Assembly: GCA_002371755.1 (NCBI GenBank) | Contig: DFGM01000072.1 | Location: 1 to 10,089, forward strand | From: Verrucomicrobia bacterium UBA3750 | GTDB taxonomy: Bacteria > Verrucomicrobiota > Kiritimatiellia > RFP12 > UBA1067 | Length of the DNA stretch: 10,089 nucleotides | Direction: 5' to 3' | In this document: piece after piece, positions 1 to 7,333 of the stretch | Layout of the letters: each line of letters opens with the position of its first letter | How positions within the stretch are numbered: the first letter of the stretch is position 1 | Program-made: the position numbers and the translations under genes | The notes under the pieces: model-generated | Told to the model about the DNA's origin: nothing | Databases searched by the model: none | The model's input: the letters and a program-made list of their open reading frames with translations, nothing else

Positions 1-52
1 TGCACATTATTATGGCAAACTGCGCCCCCGCGCCCACTAGGTCGATACAGGG

Positions 53-82
53 TTGACCGGAGGCGGGAGAGTATGGTATAAT
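53..82 (+). promoter_or_regulatory. sigma70-type promoter of the tRNA-Thr/ridA unit
   Basis: A -35 box TTGACC lies at 53-58 and a perfect -10 box TATAAT at 77-82, with an 18-bp spacer. The predicted transcription start is near 89, only about 6 nt before the mature 5' end of the tRNA at 95. This is the usual arrangement for a strong tRNA promoter with a very short 5' leader to be removed by RNase P. The boxes are seen directly; promoter activity is inferred. Confidence 0.8.
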
Positions 83-94
83 ATATGCCACTTG

Positions 95-169
95 GCCAGG
101 TTAGCACAATGGTAGTGCAACGGTTTTGTAAACCGTAGGTTGGGGGTTCGACTCCCTTACCTGGCTCCA
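95..169 (+). tRNA. tRNA-Thr (anticodon TGT), CCA encoded
   Basis: The complete cloverleaf can be drawn. The acceptor stem pairs GCCAGGT (95-101) with ACCTGGC (159-165). The D stem pairs GCAC with GTGC around a 7-nt loop carrying the G18-G19 pair. The anticodon stem pairs ACGGT with ACCGT around the loop TTTGTAA, with anticodon TGT at 127-129. The variable loop is 5 nt. The T stem (142-146 with 154-158) contains two G-U pairs and carries the loop TTCGACT. The discriminator base is T at 166, followed by a genome-encoded CCA at 167-169. The anticodon UGU reads ACA and, by wobble, other threonine codons. U73 differs from the A73 of the E. coli threonine tRNAs. The gene probably shares a transcript with ridA, whose start codon is 21 nt downstream. 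Confidence 0.95.
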
Positions 170-190
170 TTTTGTCGAAGGCAAGTTTAC

Positions 191-568
191 ATGATAGAAA
201 CAATCACATCCGAGAATGCGCCAAAGGCGCTAGGTCCCTATTCGCAGGCTCTCAAGACCGGCGGCTTCATCTTCTGTTCGGGGCAGATTCCGATTAATCC
301 CGCGACCAACATGGTGGAAGCGGCAACTATCGAAGAGCAGACGCGCCAGGCTATCTCCAATCTGAAGAATGTCCTTGAAAAAGCCGGCTCTTCGCTTGCG
401 AATGTGGTCAAGACGACAGTGTTCATCAAGGACATGAACGACTTTGCGGCGCTCAATGCCGTTTACGCGGAGATGTTCGGGCAGACGAAGCCGGCGCGTT
501 CGTGCGTGGAAGTGGCGCGTCTTCCGAAAGACGTCAAAGTGGAAATCGAGTGTATAGCGCTCGCCTAA
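191..568 (+). CDS. ridA: RidA family reactive enamine/imine deaminase (YjgF/YER057c/UK114)
   Basis: The 125-aa product matches the usual length of RidA, a small cytosolic trimer. Members hydrolyse reactive enamine/imine intermediates such as 2-aminoacrylate, released by PLP enzymes like threonine dehydratase, to the keto acid and ammonia. Family landmarks are visible: the N-terminal APKALGPYSQA segment (residues 10-20), the CSGQIP strand (29-34), and the C-terminal PARSCVEVARLPKDVKVEIE block (101-120). R103 there corresponds to the conserved arginine that binds the substrate carboxylate (R105 in E. coli RidA). The ATG at 191 is chosen because GAAGG lies 9 nt upstream and the family's N terminus begins there; the frame stays open further upstream, but that would start inside the tRNA. 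The gene is probably co-transcribed with tRNA-Thr. Its TAA stop overlaps the stop of the converging U32 gene, leaving no room for a terminator between them. Confidence 0.95.
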   Translation: MIETITSENAPKALGPYSQALKTGGFIFCSGQIPINPATNMVEAATIEEQTRQAISNLKNVLEKAGSSLANVVKTTVFIKDMNDFAALNAVYAEMFGQTKPARSCVEVARLPKDVKVEIECIALA

Positions 569-1797
569 GGTCTGCGCTCAATATAGAAAACCTTGTCGCC
601 AACGCGGACGCGGGGGCAACGGAAAGTGACCCAAGAACCACGCTCGCCGACGGCGGGCGTTTCTTCATCTCGCCTGAGTTCGCCTAAAGTCAATTCCACA
701 ACGCCCGTGGTGGAGCCGTGGATTTGAAGTTCGTCGCCAGGACGGATTGGATGATCCTGGATTTTCACCTGCGCTATTCCCGCCTTCGTGAAATAGTCTA
801 TCACTATCCCGACATGGCGTTTCACGCGTGTCGCGAGCGAATCTTCAGAATCCGTCATCTGGTCTGTGCCGGGGCGTCCATAGAAGAGCCCGGCAGAGAA
901 TTCGCGATGGAATACCTTCTCCAGTTCCTCGCGCAGCGCGTCGACAAGGTCTTGGGTGTAAGTGCCGTCAATGACGGCATCCACGGCGCGCCTATACGCC
1001 GTCACGCATGTTTTGACGTATTCGGCATTGCGGGCGCGTCCCTCTATCTTGAAACTCGAAATCCCGGCTTTCATGAGCTGGTCCACAAAGCCGATCGAGC
1101 AAAGATCCTTCGCCGAAAGGACGGTTCGTCCTTCCACGATGAATGCAGTATCCGATTCATGGATGGGTTTGCCCGCCTCGTCGGCATAAAGATCGACAGC
1201 CTTGACGAGGAAGCGCCGTCTGCACGGCTGGTGGCATTCTCCTCTGCAAGCCGACTTGCCGAACGCCTCGTGGCTCATGAGGCATCTTCCCGACTCGGCT
1301 ACGCACTGTGCGCCATGGACGAAACATTCGATTTCTGCGCCGGTTTCGCGTATGATCGCTGCGACTTCGGCAAGAGTGCACTCGCGTGCAAGCACGATTC
1401 TTTGCGCACCCTGGGCAAGCATAAACCGGACGGCTCCGGAGTTGGAAGTCGACATCTGCGTGGAAATATGGAAGGGCGCTTCATGTTTTCTGCAGAGTTC
1501 CACCACGCCCCAATCCGACACGATAAACGCATCGACGAATGGTTTCGCCGCCACGATCATCCTCTCGACCATGTCCTTTTCGCTCTCGAACATTATTGCG
1601 TTGAGAGTAAGATACCGTTTCACGCCGCCGCAGCGCCTGGCGATTTCCGGAAGGTCTTCCGTCTTGAAGTTTATGCCGCTTCGCGCGCGCATATTGAACG
1701 TATCGAGTCCGAAATAGACGGCGTCGGCGCCAGCCTGTATGGCGGCGGCAAGGCAGGTGAAATCGCCTGCCGGTGCAAGAATCTCTGGACGTTTCAC
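565..1797 (-). CDS. U32 family protein, TrhP/YegQ-like (probable tRNA 5-hydroxyuridine synthesis factor)
   Basis: The 410-aa protein begins MKRPEILAPAGDF, the typical N terminus of U32 'peptidases'. It carries the family signature around ECFVHGAQCVAESGRCLMS (about residues 157-175). A cysteine cluster (C165, C172, C184, C188, C192, plus C233) is expected to hold an Fe-S cluster. Next come a KDLC segment, FKIEGR (about 249-254), and a C-terminal beta-rich domain (about 328-410). This layout fits the TrhP/YegQ/YrrO subgroup, which makes 5-hydroxyuridine at position 34 of tRNAs with prephenate as a source; it is too short for RlhA. Protease activity is doubtful. The GTG at 1797 is preferred because a GAGGGG-rich Shine-Dalgarno lies 8-9 nt upstream; a GTG at 1806 would sit inside that purine run. 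It is the last gene of the leftward block, 25 nt after the MBL-fold gene. Subgroup assignment is inference. Confidence 0.88.
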   Translation of the reverse strand: MKRPEILAPAGDFTCLAAAIQAGADAVYFGLDTFNMRARSGINFKTEDLPEIARRCGGVKRYLTLNAIMFESEKDMVERMIVAAKPFVDAFIVSDWGVVELCRKHEAPFHISTQMSTSNSGAVRFMLAQGAQRIVLARECTLAEVAAIIRETGAEIECFVHGAQCVAESGRCLMSHEAFGKSACRGECHQPCRRRFLVKAVDLYADEAGKPIHESDTAFIVEGRTVLSAKDLCSIGFVDQLMKAGISSFKIEGRARNAEYVKTCVTAYRRAVDAVIDGTYTQDLVDALREELEKVFHREFSAGLFYGRPGTDQMTDSEDSLATRVKRHVGIVIDYFTKAGIAQVKIQDHPIRPGDELQIHGSTTGVVELTLGELRRDEETPAVGERGSWVTFRCPRVRVGDKVFYIERRP

Positions 1798-1822
1798 TCC
1801 CCTCACCCCCTCTTATGCGGCG

Positions 1823-2440
1823 TTAGCGAACCAAGAACGGGTTTGAAGCCTTTTCGCGTCCGATAGTGGTCGCGGGGCCGTGTCCGGATATGACGCGAGT
1901 CGCATCCGGCAGAGCAGTCAATTTCTTGAGCGAGTCCAGCAAGGAAATCATGCTTCCACCCGGGAAATCGGTGCGTCCCACGCTGCCGCAGAAAAGAGTG
2001 TCGCCGGCGAAAAGGACGCCGTCTTCTTCAAGCAGATAGCATCTCCCGCCGCGCGTATGGCCCGGAGTGGCAATCACCTTGAACGGAACCCCCTCGGCGC
2101 CTTTCTCGTCTATCGTCACTACGCCTTCCGGCATCGCGACAAGCGGGTAGTCGGGCGGGAAGCAATTCGCCGGGTGGGCGAACATCGCCACATCCTCTTC
2201 TCCCACATATATCTTGAGACCAGGCCATTTCGCCTTCAGTCCTGGAATCGCGCCGATATGGTCGAAGTGCGCATGCGTCAAAAGCACTGCGGCGGGAACT
2301 GCGCCCAAAGCCTCGACAGCCGCGACGATACGCCCGGCGTCCTGCCCAGGATCGATTATCCACGCCTTGCCCGCTTCATCCTTGACGATTGAGCAATTCT
2401 CCTCGTAGGAGCCTACGCTAAGAGTCGTTATTTCTTTCAT
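1823..2440 (-). CDS. metallo-beta-lactamase-fold hydrolase, GloC/YcbL-type glyoxalase II-like
   Basis: This is a 205-aa cytosolic MBL-fold protein. The metal-binding motif THAHFDH is at 55-61 (H56, H58, D60, H61). The remaining ligands fit H128 in TPGHT, D147 in AGDTLF and H187 in SGHGP. The loop GRTDFPGGS (155-163) is characteristic of the short YcbL/GloC group, which hydrolyses S-lactoylglutathione-like thioesters and lacks the C-terminal helical domain of classical glyoxalase II. The true substrate is unknown and could be another thiol ester. The ATG at 2440 is chosen over two GTG codons just upstream because GGGA is about 8 nt before it. It also overlaps the TGA of the preceding gene by one base (TGATG), a typical arrangement for translational coupling. 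Confidence 0.9.
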   Translation of the reverse strand: MKEITTLSVGSYEENCSIVKDEAGKAWIIDPGQDAGRIVAAVEALGAVPAAVLLTHAHFDHIGAIPGLKAKWPGLKIYVGEEDVAMFAHPANCFPPDYPLVAMPEGVVTIDEKGAEGVPFKVIATPGHTRGGRCYLLEEDGVLFAGDTLFCGSVGRTDFPGGSMISLLDSLKKLTALPDATRVISGHGPATTIGREKASNPFLVR

Positions 2441-4083
2441 CACCACATTCCCAGTTTGAGATACGGAAGGATTTGTTTTTCGAGAGTGACATCGAGGTCG
2501 AAGAGCGCGACTCCCGCAAGGCCGTGCTTGCGCACCTGGAGTATCTGCCCGATGACCTCTCTTGCACCCAGGCGGGATTCGTTTGCCGTCACGCCCAAGC
2601 CTGCGATGGTCCTGTTCGCGTGACTTTTCACAGCCGATTGCTGGGCGAGGAACTCTTCCAGTTTCGCGCTGTTCTCGGTGTAGTTCATCGGCACGACGTA
2701 ATCGACGAGATTGGCGTTGAGCCAGCTATCCCAATCCTGTCCCACAGAGGCGATGCATGCGGGGTATTTGCCCAGGACGGCGGTCGTCAGCCATGCCGGA
2801 CGCCTTACATGCTTGCGCGCGGCGGAGACGAAGTTGGAGATAATGCCGGCCGCGTTCTTGGGCTTGTTCGCCCGCTCGTACCAGCGCACGAAGTCGAGGT
2901 GGATGCCGGAGATGGAAGGGTAGTTGGCCATGATTTCGTCTATGGCCTTTAGAAGATATGCCCTGACTTCCGGATTGGCGGGGTCGAGGTATTCCGTGAG
3001 TTTGCCGTCGCGGTCTTTGAGCCTCCAGCCCTTTCGTTTGAAGTATTCGAGCCTCTCCGGAGTGCCGCGGGTCGCCGTGAAGCAGAGTATCCAGGCATGC
3101 ACTCTGATGCCGCTTCCCTTTGCAGCCTCGATGCACGCCTTCAGCTGGTCGCCTTCATCGGAGTAGGTGCGCGATCTCGGGAGAACGGCAGAAGGGTAGT
3201 GGGCAAAAGCGGCGCCGGCCACATTCACAAAGAGGTCGCTCACTCTAGCCTCCTGGAGCACCTTGATGGTGCGCTTCCAGTTGCCGGGATAAAGTCCGCA
3301 TCCGGAGTGGTCCCAGACGGCATGGATTTCGCCTTTTCTCGGAACCTGTTTGAGTGCAAGCGCCCTGAGTGCGGCATTTCCTGCGGCGGTTTTTGCGTCG
3401 GCGGCCTTTGCGTTCCAGAGATGCGGCTCGACCGAACCGGCCAGTGCCGCGAGCATTCGCGCTTTGAGATCTTCATCGCCATCGGCGAGGAAGACATGCG
3501 TCATCCAGTAGCCGCCTGTAGTGGCGATCCATGCGGCATCCCCCGAAGACTTGCCTTTCCTGTCCACCCATTCGGCAAGGATGCGCCCCTTCGGATCGGC
3601 AGGCACGGCGCCTTGGAGCACGGTGGAGGTCTGGCGTATTTCTTTGGGCAATCCGGCGGGGAAGGCGGATTTGAAGACCATTTTGCTCCACTGTCCGGGA
3701 TACGCGGCTTTCTTGTAGCCGGTAGTCTTTATTCCCATGAGCGCGGCCAGGGCCGGCGAAGAAGAATAGAATACGACGAGCTTGCCGCCTCTTCCTCTGA
3801 AGGAGCGCAATATCTTCATCTCGGCAGGCGAGGGCGAATCGAAACCGACTAGAAGGGCGAAGTTGGCGGTGGAAAGTTTCGCCGCCATATCCTTCAAGGG
3901 GACGGTTTCGGCCGGCACGCCTTGCTGTTTGAGCCAGCGCACGGCATGGTTGGCGAGGGACGTATAGTAGCCCGGCTCGTGCGCAATCACGGGCACAGCG
4001 CCGGCGGCAAACGCATCTAAAGCCGCGCACGACATAATCGCGGCGACGACCAGCGCCAACCATCTGAGGACTCTGCTCTTCAC
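2440..4083 (-). CDS. secreted glycoside hydrolase-like protein, GHL10 (DUF187/YngK-like), with an N-terminal GATase-like region
   Basis: The 547-aa precursor starts with a signal peptide (basic MKSRVLRW, hydrophobic core about 9-22, likely cleavage near 27-28), so it acts outside the cytoplasm. Residues 30-225 alternate hydrophobic strands and helices (FALLVGFDSPSP, GGKLVVFYSSSP) and resemble a ThuA/glutamine-amidotransferase-like fold without an obvious catalytic triad. Residues 250-547 match the GHL10 TIM barrel: EIHAVWDHSG (252-261), HYPSAVLPRS (295-304), the strand motif GIHLDFVRW (393-401), VDYVVPMNYTEN (460-471) and a terminal GLAGVALFDLD strand. GHL10 proteins are thought to act on polysaccharide or peptidoglycan-like substrates, but the substrate here is unknown. 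The start is GTG at 4083, with GGAAGAGAGG just upstream. It is 22 nt after the M24 peptidase gene and overlaps the next gene by one base. Confidence 0.85.
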   Translation of the reverse strand: MKSRVLRWLALVVAAIMSCAALDAFAAGAVPVIAHEPGYYTSLANHAVRWLKQQGVPAETVPLKDMAAKLSTANFALLVGFDSPSPAEMKILRSFRGRGGKLVVFYSSSPALAALMGIKTTGYKKAAYPGQWSKMVFKSAFPAGLPKEIRQTSTVLQGAVPADPKGRILAEWVDRKGKSSGDAAWIATTGGYWMTHVFLADGDEDLKARMLAALAGSVEPHLWNAKAADAKTAAGNAALRALALKQVPRKGEIHAVWDHSGCGLYPGNWKRTIKVLQEARVSDLFVNVAGAAFAHYPSAVLPRSRTYSDEGDQLKACIEAAKGSGIRVHAWILCFTATRGTPERLEYFKRKGWRLKDRDGKLTEYLDPANPEVRAYLLKAIDEIMANYPSISGIHLDFVRWYERANKPKNAAGIISNFVSAARKHVRRPAWLTTAVLGKYPACIASVGQDWDSWLNANLVDYVVPMNYTENSAKLEEFLAQQSAVKSHANRTIAGLGVTANESRLGAREVIGQILQVRKHGLAGVALFDLDVTLEKQILPYLKLGMW

Positions 4084-4105
4084 TGCCTCTCTTCCGTTTC
4101 AATCC

Positions 4106-5137
4106 TTATTTCGCCGAATGGGATATCACCTCGCACCCGTCTTCCGTCACAAGCACGAGATCCTCGATGCGCACGCCAAGCTCGCCTTCAAGATATGCGC
4201 CCGGTTCGATTGTCACGCTCATGCCGGGCTTGAGCACCATCTTCTGCTTCTTGGCCGCCCATGGCGCTTCATGTATCTCTATGCCCACGCCATGCCCGAG
4301 CGAATGCCCAAACGCCTTGCCGAGGCCATGCTTCGTCAGGTATTTCCTCGCCACGGCGTCCAGAGCGCCGGCGGTCATTCCGGGTTTGAGCGCCTTTATC
4401 GCCTCCAGGTTTGCGTTAAGGACGTGGGAGTATGTCTCGCGGTATTTCTTCGACGCCTTCCCAGGCACTATATTGCGCGTCATGTCGGAGCAATAGCCAT
4501 CGAGCTTCACGCCCATGTCGACGAGAATCGGCGTTTTGCCGTCCCAGACCGTATCGTCCGGCACATGGTGGCATTCGGCTGCGTTTGCGCCAATGCAGAC
4601 TATCGTCTCGAATGCTTCGCCGTCGCCACGCTGTATCATTTCCGTCTTGATCAAGCGGGCGATGTCCTTCTCGGACATTCCCGGCTTGACGGCAGACGAG
4701 GCCTTTGCCCAGATTTCGTCGTTGAGGGCGGCCGCGCGGCGCAGCTTCTCCTGCTCTTCGGGCGTCTTGACGGCCCGCAGATTGTGTATATCCTTTATGA
4801 TGTCGACAAACTTCGCCTTCTTGTGTGTCTTCTGCATGGCTTCGAACCGTGCGACAGTCATGTTCGATTCGTATCCTATGCGCGCTCCTTTGAAGTCGAG
4901 TTTCTTGATTTCCTTCACCTTGAGCCAGGGCGCGGTGCGGTGGACCATCGGGATGTAGCGGAAGTCGGTGTGGAAAACGACGGCGTCAGGCGTCACGACC
5001 AGTGCGGCATTGTCGCAATCTATCCCGGTGAGAGAGCGCACGTTGGCCTGGTCGCGCACCACGGCCACATCGAGTTTGCGGCGCTTGAGCATCTTCTGGA
5101 AAGCGGCAAGCCTCCCTGCAAACGGATTCTCATTCAT
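4106..5137 (-). CDS. M24 family metallopeptidase (Xaa-Pro aminopeptidase/dipeptidase)
   Basis: The 343-aa cytosolic protein has a creatinase-type N-terminal domain (about 1-125) and a pita-bread M24 catalytic domain (about 130-343). All five dinuclear-metal ligands are present: D207 (VDMGVKLDG), D218 (CSDMTRN), H282 (LGHGVG), E311 (TIEPGAY) and E325 (VRIEDL). The catalytic-site histidines H191 and H289 (IHEAP) are also in place, so the enzyme should be active in removing N-terminal residues before proline or splitting Xaa-Pro dipeptides. Length and layout fit the YpdF/PepQ-like short group; the exact specificity cannot be told. The ATG at 5137 has AGGA about 7 nt upstream. It overlaps the end of the upstream TadE-like gene by 8 nt, so translation is probably coupled. 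No internal promoter is evident, so it is likely expressed with the pilin genes. Confidence 0.92.
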   Translation of the reverse strand: MNENPFAGRLAAFQKMLKRRKLDVAVVRDQANVRSLTGIDCDNAALVVTPDAVVFHTDFRYIPMVHRTAPWLKVKEIKKLDFKGARIGYESNMTVARFEAMQKTHKKAKFVDIIKDIHNLRAVKTPEEQEKLRRAAALNDEIWAKASSAVKPGMSEKDIARLIKTEMIQRGDGEAFETIVCIGANAAECHHVPDDTVWDGKTPILVDMGVKLDGYCSDMTRNIVPGKASKKYRETYSHVLNANLEAIKALKPGMTAGALDAVARKYLTKHGLGKAFGHSLGHGVGIEIHEAPWAAKKQKMVLKPGMSVTIEPGAYLEGELGVRIEDLVLVTEDGCEVISHSAK

Positions 5138-5453
5138 ATCTTGTTCCTTTCATGTTCGGTAAATGGACTTCCTCGGAGACTTTCACCTCCTCGGAGCCGA
5201 AGACATACTGTGTTGCAAAAGGTTCGACTTCCACCTTGTCGGAATCGCTTGCCGAAGAATACGAGCCGGTAAGTCCGCTGGAGCCCATGGCCTTTTCGCC
5301 CGCCTCGGCGCGCAGTTCGCGCTGCATGTCAAGGGACTTGACGATATACGCGGCAAATCCGAAGACGGCGCTCATGACGAGCGCGAGGGCAAGCATGCCG
5401 AATGCGAGCTCGACCATGGCCTGGCCGCGGGAACGGGTGCGGCTAGTGTCCAT
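5130..5453 (-). CDS. TadE-like pseudopilin, 107 aa
   Basis: A short basic leader (MDTSRTRSRG) is followed by Q11-A-M-V-E15 and one hydrophobic segment (about 16-38). This is the class III prepilin signal of Tad/Flp systems: cleavage after G10, glutamate at +5 of the mature chain. The rest (40-107) is a small, acidic, Ser/Glu-rich extracytoplasmic domain ending in NMKGTRYE. TadE proteins are pseudopilins or assembly factors of Flp pili, processed by the TadV/CpaA prepilin peptidase. At 107 aa it is shorter than many TadE proteins. The ATG at 5453 has GGAGG about 9 nt upstream. Its start overlaps the end of the TadG-like gene by 11 nt and its end overlaps the M24 peptidase gene by 8 nt. The family call rests on the signal motif and context; the soluble part is not recognised. 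Confidence 0.75.
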   Translation of the reverse strand: MDTSRTRSRGQAMVELAFGMLALALVMSAVFGFAAYIVKSLDMQRELRAEAGEKAMGSSGLTGSYSSASDSDKVEVEPFATQYVFGSEEVKVSEEVHLPNMKGTRYE

Positions 5454-6852
5454 GGCTGGAGCCTCCGCTCATCCTCGTGCCGCCAACGGGGCGCACGCAT
5501 TCCCCGGAATGGTATTTCAGCCACGTCATGCCGCGCGTATGGAACGACTGCTGCTCCCATGTGATGAGCTGCATGCAGTACCAGCAGCCGCCATTTGTCC
5601 TCGGGCCGGTGAATATGTAGCCGGGAAGGTGTTCGCGTATGTGCGTGATCCACGAGTAGTCGGCGGTTGCAAGATTCTCGCCCCCCACCGCATCCACCGG
5701 CACGAGACGGGTGTCGGTCATGCACGGGGTGACGAAATACTTCAGCGTGGTCACGACGTCTTCCCGCCCCTTGGCGTCTTTCACCGTGCCGAACGGTTTG
5801 GCTGCGGCGCACCAAGATATGTCGTGCCGGGAGCCGGCGGTGAAGTTTTCCGCGCTTTTCACCGTGCGGCATATGGCGGCACACCCCCGGACGTTGTATT
5901 CCTCCTTTACCTCGCCAACCAGCGGGAAGTCGTTGCCGTCTTCGTCGCCCAGAAGCCTGCGTCCGTCAAACCAGCGGCCCCATGCCGACTCGTCGAAGAA
6001 GAACCACGTCTGCTCTGGGTCGATGAAAAGATTTGTGACGGCGATTGCTTCGGGGTCTATTTCCACGGCGAAGCGCTTGGCGAGTTCTGCGAGTTCCTCA
6101 TCGGTGAATATATCCGCGAGCGCACCTCTCTTCGCCTTTAGATGCAAGGAGAATATTTCACTGTTCTCTGTTGAAACGACATCTTTCGCGCCCGGCAGCG
6201 GACCCCAGTCGGTGAAAGAAACGTAGTTGTTGAGTGCGCCTTCGCAATGGAAGAGGAACCAGCACCAGTCTTCGCCGGCAATCGCGTTGTAGAAGTTGCG
6301 GTTGTAAAGAAGATGCTTGCCGTCCGCGTCGTAGAACTCCACATTGTCTGGACCGGCGGCAAGGCCTTCCTCGCAGATGGTGTTTATGGCGCTTGCGTAT
6401 TCCGTCCAGGCACCGGGATATGATTCGGGATAAGGATCGTGTTCGCCATCGCCTCCTGCGTATTTGAGGCGTATGTCAGAGACGTGGCGCTTGAGTATTT
6501 CGGCAAAGTCGTCCCGCTCTTCGAGATTGTTTTTCTTGGCGGCATCGCTCGCGTTTCTCAATGCATATACGGGACCTGTAAGGGCGAGCCTGCGCTGCTC
6601 GGCCTCAATGCGGATGCAAGCCTTCCAGTCGCCCCGGCCTGCGGCTTGCATATGCTCGATGTTGAGGCGGCCTATTTCGTTTATGAGATCGCCCTGGGCG
6701 CGGGATGCGGCAATAGCGGCAGCGTCTCCGCCGTTCTCCACATTGTTTTTGGCGCGCACGGCGAGAAACACGTCGACATTGAGCAGCGCCAGCATCAGCA
6801 CCGCCACTATGACCAATAGCAGATATATCGCCACCTGTCCGTTGCGTTTCAT
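5443..6852 (-). CDS. TadG-like pilus assembly protein with large cysteine-rich extracytoplasmic domain
   Basis: The 469-aa protein starts MKRNGQVAIYLLLVIV. A short basic N terminus, G5-Q6 and a single transmembrane helix (about 7-31) are followed by NVENGGDAAAIAASRA (37-52), which resembles the conserved stretch after the anchor in TadG/Flp assembly proteins (DAAALAAA). About 420 residues should lie outside the membrane. They contain eleven cysteines (79, 160, 197, 203, 324, 328, 348, 377, 423, 426, 452) and many aromatic residues. No von Willebrand A MIDAS motif, found in many classical TadG proteins, is visible. The C terminus is GGSSHGH. Glutamate +5 of true pilins is replaced by Tyr, so it is probably an anchor or tip protein rather than a filament subunit. 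Its ATG overlaps the TGA of the preceding gene (ATGA). Family membership rests on the N terminus and context. Confidence 0.7.
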   Translation of the reverse strand: MKRNGQVAIYLLLVIVAVLMLALLNVDVFLAVRAKNNVENGGDAAAIAASRAQGDLINEIGRLNIEHMQAAGRGDWKACIRIEAEQRRLALTGPVYALRNASDAAKKNNLEERDDFAEILKRHVSDIRLKYAGGDGEHDPYPESYPGAWTEYASAINTICEEGLAAGPDNVEFYDADGKHLLYNRNFYNAIAGEDWCWFLFHCEGALNNYVSFTDWGPLPGAKDVVSTENSEIFSLHLKAKRGALADIFTDEELAELAKRFAVEIDPEAIAVTNLFIDPEQTWFFFDESAWGRWFDGRRLLGDEDGNDFPLVGEVKEEYNVRGCAAICRTVKSAENFTAGSRHDISWCAAAKPFGTVKDAKGREDVVTTLKYFVTPCMTDTRLVPVDAVGGENLATADYSWITHIREHLPGYIFTGPRTNGGCWYCMQLITWEQQSFHTRGMTWLKYHSGECVRPVGGTRMSGGSSHGH

Positions 6853-7331
6853 AGGCCGAGGTCCGTCATATATAAAGGATAATGCGATTCGATGCGCTTT
6901 TCGCCGTCCATGCTGAAGTCTTCGGTCTGCATAAGGATGCGAGCATCGACTTTTGCGTTAAGTCCGTTGTCGCTTTTCGCTTCAAGGCGCGTGGAGCCCC
7001 AATATTCGTAATCGAGGATGGCGCGGGCGCGCGCGGGCATTTCGGACGACATGTAGAGCGGCACGCGTGCGAGCTCGGCGCTTGCGGTCATGTTTCCTTC
7101 CGGCCAAAGCCTGCGCCCGGCGACGGGAATCATCGCCACGCGAGCCGATTTGAGACACATGTAATCGTTCAGCCCGACAGCCTTGGCGCGAGCCGCCCGC
7201 GCTGCCGCATGGTCAAGCACGATACGCGCCGTGAGCATATGCATGAGCTGGAACGACACCAGGAGCACGAACGTGACGAACAGCACTCCGAGCACCGTCT
7301 CCAGCATCGCCTGCGCTCGCCTCAGGCGCAT
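6849..7331 (-). CDS. TadE-like pseudopilin, 160 aa
   Basis: The leader MRLRRA is followed by Q7-A-M-L-E11 and a hydrophobic helix (about 12-33). The motif HAAARAARAKAVG (41-53) then resembles the segment after the anchor in TadE proteins (aAR.aa..G). The remaining ~105 residues form the periplasmic or outer domain. The prepilin-type signal has glutamate at +5 but alanine, not glycine, before the predicted cut. The reading frame is open well upstream (to 7688), but that extension overlaps two pilin genes in another frame. The ATG at 7331 is therefore chosen: it has GAGGA about 6-7 nt upstream and lies 2 nt after the upstream pilin's TGA. The 3' end overlaps the TadG-like gene (ATGA). It is probably a minor pilin or assembly factor of the same filament. 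Confidence 0.78.
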   Translation of the reverse strand: MRLRRAQAMLETVLGVLFVTFVLLVSFQLMHMLTARIVLDHAAARAARAKAVGLNDYMCLKSARVAMIPVAGRRLWPEGNMTASAELARVPLYMSSEMPARARAILDYEYWGSTRLEAKSDNGLNAKVDARILMQTEDFSMDGEKRIESHYPLYMTDLGL

Positions 7332-7333
7332 CT

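Noticed and set aside
140..190. Upstream extension of ridA beginning inside the tRNA
   Set aside because: It would overlap the 3' half of a functional tRNA; the ATG at 191 has a ribosome binding site and matches the family N terminus.
718..1866. Long plus-strand open frame (382 codons) opposite the U32 gene
   Set aside because: It is the antisense shadow of a clearly conserved gene in GC-rich DNA; its product matches no family and has no ribosome binding site.
4118..5272. Long plus-strand open frame (384 codons) opposite the M24 peptidase gene
   Set aside because: The minus strand encodes an M24 enzyme with all metal ligands; the opposite frame is Cys/His/Arg-rich nonsense.
5152..6141. Plus-strand open frame (329 codons) opposite the TadG- and TadE-like genes
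   Set aside because: It spans two minus-strand genes with clear prepilin signals and coupled starts; no domain is recognisable on the plus strand.
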